Shown one piece after another: positions 44,260 through 48,464 of a stretch of 48,464 nucleotides of DNA. This stretch comes from Clostridiaceae bacterium (lineage in GTDB: Bacteria > Bacillota > Clostridia > Saccharofermentanales > Saccharofermentanaceae), in NCBI GenBank assembly GCA_012718915.1, contig JAAYBI010000028.1, positions 1 to 48,464 of the forward strand. The letters are read 5' to 3'. Both the position numbers and the translations under genes were made by a program. Position 1 is the stretch's first letter, and each line of letters starts with the position of its first letter. The notes under the pieces were generated by a model, which was not told where the DNA came from, ran no database searches, and was given only the letters and a program-made list of their open reading frames with translations.

Positions 44260-46101
44260 ATGCAGATCGTTGAAGGAAAAGGTTACTATAATTCGAGATT
44301 ATTTTCGAATGTGAAGGAAATGCTGGCTCAGAGCGTTTCTTTATACGGTCGGCTGGGCGCTTTCCGCTACAGAAGTGCACCAAACTCGCGAATTTTATCG
44401 TGCACATACCACGAGTTGGATTCAGACATTTGTGCTTTGGGTGAAGCGATGTTGAGAATCGGGTTATCCGATTGTCGAGTTGCGCTTATTGGAAAGAACA
44501 GTTATCGCTGGGCTCTGACGCATTTATCTGTGATTACCGGAGTTGGAACTTCGATACCACTTGATCCGACGCTTTCGGATATGGATTTAATGGTGCTATT
44601 GGATCGTGCAGATGTTTCTGCTGTTTTTTTCGATCCGGAATTTGCGCCGCTGATGTTAAAGTGTGCGTCGCAAGATACTCAGATTAAGTATTATGTCGAA
44701 TTGAATGATTTTTGCAGTTCTGAGAATACAGTAGCAAATGGCTCGTATTTTCATTTTGATGCGCTTCTGGATCTGGGGAGATATCCAAGTTCGATATTCG
44801 AGATAGAGAATCAAGAACCAATCGCTCTGGCTGAGCCAGTATCGTTTGATGAAATAATTATCAATCCGGAGCAAGCGGCAGTAATAATTTATACGGCCGG
44901 CATGGCGACAACGACAAAAGGCGTGGTTTTGTCGCATGCAAATATCGCGGCTAATATTTGTTCGATTTCTCGAGGGTTTCATTTTTCGGCAGGAATCAGA
45001 TTGCTTTCAGTTCTGCCCATGCATCATGCGCTCGAAAATATTTGCAGTTTGCTTTTCGGGCTCTATTCGGGTGCATGCATATGTATTTCAGATGGTATGG
45101 AACATATTCAGAAAAATATGATAGAACATAGAATCAGCCTTCTTGTCGGTGTTCCGCAAATTTTTGAGCATTTCTACAAAAATGCCAGAGCGGCGATAGA
45201 AAGAAATGGTACCGGTGGCGCGGTACGACGATTGGGACTAGTGAGCAAAAGATTGCTTGATGCAAATATAGATGTGAGAAAATTTCTCTTTATACCCATG
45301 CAAAGAGCGTTCGGCGGTCGATTTCGTTATGCTATTTGTGGTTCGGCAACGCTTGATTCAGAAATTGTCCGCTTTTTTGACAGCGTCGGCATTCGTATTT
45401 ATCAGGTTTACGGAATGACGGAGACCACTTCGGTTGTCTCCGCTTGCACTGAGGCGCTGTTTCGGCCCGGAACGGTTGGCATTCCTTTAGCCGGTGTAAA
45501 AATTGCGATTGACAACGATAACGACGGCGAGGACGGAGAAATACTGGTCAAGGGTCCGATGGTCATGAAGGGTTACTTTGAAGATGCATTGATGACCGCA
45601 TCGGCGATTGATGAGAATGACTGGTTTCATACCGGAGACATCGGGCGCATTTACGCTGATGGTACAATCGGGATCATCGGCAATATCCACTCGGTCATTC
45701 GATCAAAACATAAGCAGGTGGTTTACCCGGAGCAAACCGAGCTAATTATTTCAAAGTACAGTATTATCAAGGAATCCTTCGTATTTGGAGATGTCGAAGC
45801 GAACGGAGAAATAGCAATTAACGTGAAATTCGTTGTGGATGCCTCTTTTCTCAAGCAGGCCGAAAACAACGAGGCTGAGATCGCTAAGTTATTGGATCAA
45901 GTCGTACTTGAGGTCAACATGCAGATGCCGGAACATCAAAGTATTAGTCATTACGTGTACAGTTTTAAGCCATTGAAAAGGACGACAACGCTACGAATAA
46001 AAAGATCTTCAGAAATTCGAGCCTTACAAGCGGTCTTGGACGCTCAGAATCTCAGTTTTAGCGATCTTCATCGTCAAAACATAGACAATAAGTCGATGTA
46101 A
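44260..46101 (+). CDS. AMP-binding (long-chain acyl-CoA synthetase-like) protein with degenerate motifs
   Basis: 613 residues of the ANL adenylate-forming superfamily. YGMTETTS (384-391) and DWFHTGDIG (455-462) are canonical. The P-loop reads YTAGMATTTKG (211-221) instead of the usual TSGTTGxPKG. The hinge region GNIHSVIRSKH replaces GRxK. The C-terminal catalytic-lysine motif reads LKRTTTLRIKR, apparently without the GK lysine. The fold is probably intact but full acyl-CoA ligase activity is uncertain. Start ATG 44260 behind GAGGGAAG; a TTG at 44233 is less likely. Confidence 0.8.
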   Translation: MQIVEGKGYYNSRLFSNVKEMLAQSVSLYGRLGAFRYRSAPNSRILSCTYHELDSDICALGEAMLRIGLSDCRVALIGKNSYRWALTHLSVITGVGTSIPLDPTLSDMDLMVLLDRADVSAVFFDPEFAPLMLKCASQDTQIKYYVELNDFCSSENTVANGSYFHFDALLDLGRYPSSIFEIENQEPIALAEPVSFDEIIINPEQAAVIIYTAGMATTTKGVVLSHANIAANICSISRGFHFSAGIRLLSVLPMHHALENICSLLFGLYSGACICISDGMEHIQKNMIEHRISLLVGVPQIFEHFYKNARAAIERNGTGGAVRRLGLVSKRLLDANIDVRKFLFIPMQRAFGGRFRYAICGSATLDSEIVRFFDSVGIRIYQVYGMTETTSVVSACTEALFRPGTVGIPLAGVKIAIDNDNDGEDGEILVKGPMVMKGYFEDALMTASAIDENDWFHTGDIGRIYADGTIGIIGNIHSVIRSKHKQVVYPEQTELIISKYSIIKESFVFGDVEANGEIAINVKFVVDASFLKQAENNEAEIAKLLDQVVLEVNMQMPEHQSISHYVYSFKPLKRTTTLRIKRSSEIRALQAVLDAQNLSFSDLHRQNIDNKSM

Positions 46102-46188
46102 TTGTTTTGGGCTTTTCGTGAAAAGCAAAATATCGAAGAATTTTGGATGTTTGATTTGTAATGAGTGCATGTTTTTGGTGTCTTTCGG

Positions 46189-46218
46189 TTGACTTCAACT
46201 CGCGTTTGATGATATTAT
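46189..46218 (+). promoter_or_regulatory. Promoter of tRNA-Cys
   Basis: TTGACT at 46189-46194, an 18-bp spacer and TATTAT at 46213-46218, about 30 bp before the tRNA. Confidence 0.75.
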
Positions 46219-46247
46219 TCAATCCGTTGATTAACTCGTCGACATAT

Positions 46248-46322
46248 GGCGCCATAGCCAAGTGGTAAGGCAAGGGTCTGCAAAACCTTTACTCCCCAGT
46301 TCAAATCTGGGTGGCGCCTCCA
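46248..46322 (+). tRNA. tRNA-Cys (GCA)
   Basis: 75 nt with encoded CCA. Acceptor GGCGCCA pairs with TGGCGCC; anticodon GCA at 46280-46282 in the loop CTGCAAA; T-arm CCAGTTCAAATCTGG. Discriminator is T73, the cysteine identity base. Confidence 0.96.
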
Positions 46323-46328
46323 GTCCGA

Positions 46329-46370
46329 AGCCCGAAGTACGCGAACTGCGCTACTTCGGGCTTTTTTTTT
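46329..46370 (+). terminator. Terminator of tRNA-Cys
   Basis: AGCCCGAAGTA at about 46329-46339 and TACTTCGGGCT at 46352-46362 form an 11-bp stem, followed by a run of nine T at 46362-46370. Confidence 0.93.
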
Positions 46371-46454
46371 CGAGATGTGCTTCAAATATGAGGCGTCTTG
46401 TGTTTTTCGAGACAGCTATTATCCGGGCGATTGAAAGCTTGCGAAAGCAAAAAC

Positions 46455-46483
46455 TTGTTCGATACAATGGCTTCGGGTATAGT
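46455..46483 (+). promoter_or_regulatory. Promoter of the helical-repeat protein gene
   Basis: TTGTTC at 46455-46460, a 17-bp spacer and TATAGT at 46478-46483, 30 bp before ATG 46514. Confidence 0.65.
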
Positions 46484-46513
46484 AGTAAAATAAACAAAAA
46501 TAAGAGGGTTAAT

Positions 46514-47428
46514 ATGACTATGAAAGAAGCAATCCGTCAAATATATGAATCGTACAATAATTATATTGAAGTGGAGAGTGAAAGAATTCTTTCGTCTGCA
46601 CCGCAAAATGTTGATTTGTATTCCAAAGATTATCACGATTATTTCCAGAAAGCACTCGACGATAAAACAGATGCCTATTTTGATCGACCCATTGATATTC
46701 TTCAGGGGCGAAGCCCTAACGAATATTTCGGATTGCTTGCAACGGTTGAGGATTGTGTCGATGCATTTATGATTGGAGCCGAAGTCTGTGATGACGTTGT
46801 TCCGAAAGGTCTTTTGAATCGACTTTTATCCTTTGGAGAAAATGCTGTCGTCAGGTTATTAGATATTGCATTGGCTGAGGATTGGCACATCGAAAAGGCA
46901 GCGGACACGATGGATGCCCGTGAGGCGATATCCGGGGCGATGTCGGCGATAAAAGTCCTTGGCAGAATCGGAGCAAACGAGGCGGTAGAGCCTTTGCTCG
47001 AGCGATATGGGACGCTTATATCTCCTGATGAATATATAGCGGATATTATTCAGTCTTTCCTCCAAGATATCGGTGAACCTGCAGTTGCATCACTCTTAAT
47101 GAGAATTAACGGAGTATCCCATATCCCGGCCCATTCTGCAGAAGAAGACTATGTTGTCGCACTCTCGCAAATTGGGGCGCAAGTGCCGGATGAGATTATA
47201 TATCAAGCACTTCGGAGCGCGTTTAAGAAACTCGAACGCAAGTTGATTGGCGTGCTCTGCTTTGGAGATTATGGCGATTCTCGTGCAGTGACACTGTTGA
47301 AGAATTATTTGGACCGTAATCAACACGCGCTGACTCGAGATATTTTCTATGAGGCGATGTCTGTTATCCAAAAACTTGGCGGAGATATTAACGATATTAG
47401 GGATCCTTTTAAGGATTTTTCCAAGTAA
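46514..47428 (+). CDS. Hypothetical protein with HEAT-like helical repeats
   Basis: 304 residues, cytosolic. The N-terminal 75 residues are mostly helical with a distinctive DRPIDILQGRSPNEYFG segment. From about 90 on, repeated helix pairs of HEAT type are suggested by AISAIKVLGRIGANEAVEPLLERYG-like segments (ALKVLGRIG, QDIGEPAVASLLMRI, FGDYGDSRAVTLLKNYL). Such folds bind proteins; no partner is evident. Start is ATG 46514 with AGAGGG 5 nt upstream; the frame is open back to the tRNA but that part overlaps tRNA-Cys and its terminator. Confidence 0.75.
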   Translation: MTMKEAIRQIYESYNNYIEVESERILSSAPQNVDLYSKDYHDYFQKALDDKTDAYFDRPIDILQGRSPNEYFGLLATVEDCVDAFMIGAEVCDDVVPKGLLNRLLSFGENAVVRLLDIALAEDWHIEKAADTMDAREAISGAMSAIKVLGRIGANEAVEPLLERYGTLISPDEYIADIIQSFLQDIGEPAVASLLMRINGVSHIPAHSAEEDYVVALSQIGAQVPDEIIYQALRSAFKKLERKLIGVLCFGDYGDSRAVTLLKNYLDRNQHALTRDIFYEAMSVIQKLGGDINDIRDPFKDFSK

Positions 47429-47466
47429 TTATTTAGAGGTTCCTATACTGGGAGGACACCGGATAT

Positions 47467-47934
47467 ATGTTCTCAGACGATGACAACAAACCAAGAATAC
47501 TGGTTGATGCCGATGGTTGTCCCGTTGTGGATGTTGCGATTTCTTTGGCGAAAAGGCATAAAATGTCGTGCGTTCTGTTTTGTGATACATCTCATGAGTT
47601 CGATAAAATCGGAGCCAGTACAATTGTTGTTGACCAGGGCGCTGACAGCGCAGATTTTGCTCTTGCAAACTATATTCGCAATGGTGACATTGTTGTTACT
47701 CAGGACTATGGATTAGCGGCGATGGCTTTGGCGAAAAAAGCATATGTCTTCAATCAAAATGGGCAACAGTATACAGACGACAATATCGATATGCTCTTAA
47801 GTGTTCGTTATGAAAAAAGCAAGCAAAGGCGAATGACGGGAAGAGGGTCTCGAATTCCTAAGAGAACACAAGATCAAGATAAGGCTTTTTATGAATTGCT
47901 GAACACACATATTTCTCGAAGAGACATTTCATAA
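47467..47934 (+). CDS. YaiI/YqxD family (UPF0178, DUF188) protein
   Basis: 155 residues. ILVDADGCPVVDVAISLAKRH is the family opening; VDQGADSADFALANYI and NGDIVVTQDYGLAAMAL give the PIN-like Asp pattern, and FYELL closes the domain. The family fold resembles PIN/NYN nucleases; activity is not established. GGGAGG lies upstream. It follows the helical-repeat gene by 38 nt, so they may be co-transcribed. Confidence 0.92.
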   Translation: MFSDDDNKPRILVDADGCPVVDVAISLAKRHKMSCVLFCDTSHEFDKIGASTIVVDQGADSADFALANYIRNGDIVVTQDYGLAAMALAKKAYVFNQNGQQYTDDNIDMLLSVRYEKSKQRRMTGRGSRIPKRTQDQDKAFYELLNTHISRRDIS

Positions 47935-47970
47935 CAAATGTGCATAAATTCAATCGATTTAGAAAATGAA

Positions 47971-48000
47971 GAACGCCGGGGAATCGCCCGGCGTTCTCTT
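47971..48000 (+). terminator. Terminator after the YqxD-family gene
   Basis: GAACGCCGGG 47971-47980 pairs perfectly with CCCGGCGTTC 47987-47996 around GAATCG, followed by TCTT only. The GC-rich stem is strong while the T run is poor. Confidence 0.65.
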
Positions 48001-48443
48001 GCGGCAAGCCGCATGGATGATGCTTCAAGGAGAGTCAGGGTTCCAATTATGAGTCGGTCACTGTCAAGCTGTCTGAACCTCTGAACGATTGTGATGAAAG
48101 AAGAGAGAAACAACGCCCTTAACATCTCCTATCGTGTTTTTATTATATCAAAGTGTTGCGGTTGAAGGCGTGACCGAAATGTATCCGAAATGTATCGAAA
48201 CGGAGAAATTGCGCATCATTATATACAATAATCCTGACAATCCGGGGTTTCCTTCCCGATTATATCGACAAAGACAATATTCAAAATTCGAAACCGATTT
48301 GTCCGGCTTCAGCTACGCTTTGATGAAAAAAGATAATCTGGTGAATTGTAAAATGAAGTGACGCGAAAATAAAAAAGATGTCCCACGCGGACAATCTCAC
48401 ATACAATGTTAAGTGACTAACCCAAACACGAAGGAGAAAGCTC
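48001..48443. other. Stretch without a clear gene
   Basis: Minus strand: a TGATATAAT extended -10 (plus 48142-48150) and an AGGAG (plus 48126-48130) precede an open frame of 78 codons (48125-47889) whose ATG directly abuts the AGGAG, so a normal start is not given. Plus strand: 60 codons from ATG 48179 without a good ribosome site. I make no gene call. Two interleaved inverted repeats start at 48380 (see findings). Confidence 0.4.
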
Positions 48444-48464
48444 GTGGGACACGAACATTGTAAC
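48444..48464 (+). CDS. Start of an ORF truncated by the window edge
   Basis: AAGGAG at 48431-48436 is followed, 7 nt later, by GTG GGA CAC GAA CAT TGT AAC, giving MGHEHCN before the window ends. The spacing is good. Seven residues do not allow identification. The inverted repeats just upstream might suggest an insertion sequence or a structured 5' UTR. Confidence 0.4.

Noticed and set aside
46262-46513. N-terminal extension of the helical-repeat gene
   Set aside because: It would start inside tRNA-Cys and cross its terminator and the likely promoter.
47889-48125. Minus-strand 78-codon frame with a promoter-like sequence
   Set aside because: The start codon abuts the only ribosome site and the frame overlaps the terminator and the end of the YqxD-family gene; evidence is too weak to call a gene.
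48134-48361. Plus-strand 75-codon frame
   Set aside because: No ribosome site in range and no recognisable similarity.

Overview
The window reads as chromosome of a low-to-mid GC Gram-positive anaerobe, most likely class Clostridia. Evidence is a WalRK-type two-component operon, a T-box leader on the trp operon, an L10 leader, a class I hybrid cluster protein, short-form HisG with HisZ, RlmH, a YqxD-family protein, sigma-A promoters of TTGACA/TATAAT type with 17-bp spacers, GGAGG ribosome sites, and some GTG/TTG starts. I cannot name genus or species from the sequence. Nearly everything is core or metabolic; I see no prophage, integrase or CRISPR array.

Layout. 1-170: 5S rRNA and its terminator, the end of an rRNA operon lying to the left. 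171-5984: an envelope operon walR-walK-murA-walJ-rlmH. 6009-12411 (minus strand): tryptophan operon trpD-C-B-A-E-G behind a Trp (UGG) T-box, with no trpF. 12465-12774: decayed tail of a sugar-type solute-binding protein gene. 12996-15760: alpha/beta-hydrolase-like protein, DUF1275 membrane protein, YdcF-like protein. 15959-18174: MEMO/LigB-like, AMMECR1 and radical SAM genes, a conserved trio of unsettled function. 18300-19919 (minus): hcp. 19920-20982: about 1 kb without a recognised gene, holding five palindromic repeats of two families and a GC-rich Gly/Cys-type tract. 20983-29745: histidine operon hisZ-G-D-C-B-purC-H-A-FI-E, with an unusual HisF-HisI fusion and an inserted purine gene. 29852-33703: rpmG-secE-nusG-rplK-rplA-rplJ-rplL. 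33639-34331 (minus): an unrecognised gene where rpoB would usually follow. 34444-37404: polar amino-acid ABC transporter plus a small membrane protein. 37530-37781: tRNA-Met and tRNA-Glu. 37892-40280: NMT1/SsuA-type ABC transporter. 40288-43500: cobalamin riboswitch and B12-type ABC transporter. 43528-46101: transglutaminase-like protein and a degenerate acyl-adenylate ligase. 46189-46370: tRNA-Cys. 46455-47934: helical-repeat protein and YqxD-family protein. The end holds no clear gene except the first codons of an ORF running off the edge.

How it fits together. The trp and his operons are nearly complete. trpF and histidinol-phosphate phosphatase are absent from the window, so HisA doing double duty is a testable idea. 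HisH/HisF release AICAR, a purine intermediate made two steps after PurC, which gives a metabolic rationale for purC inside the his operon. Control is visible as a T-box, an L10 leader, a cobalamin riboswitch and several intergenic hairpins.
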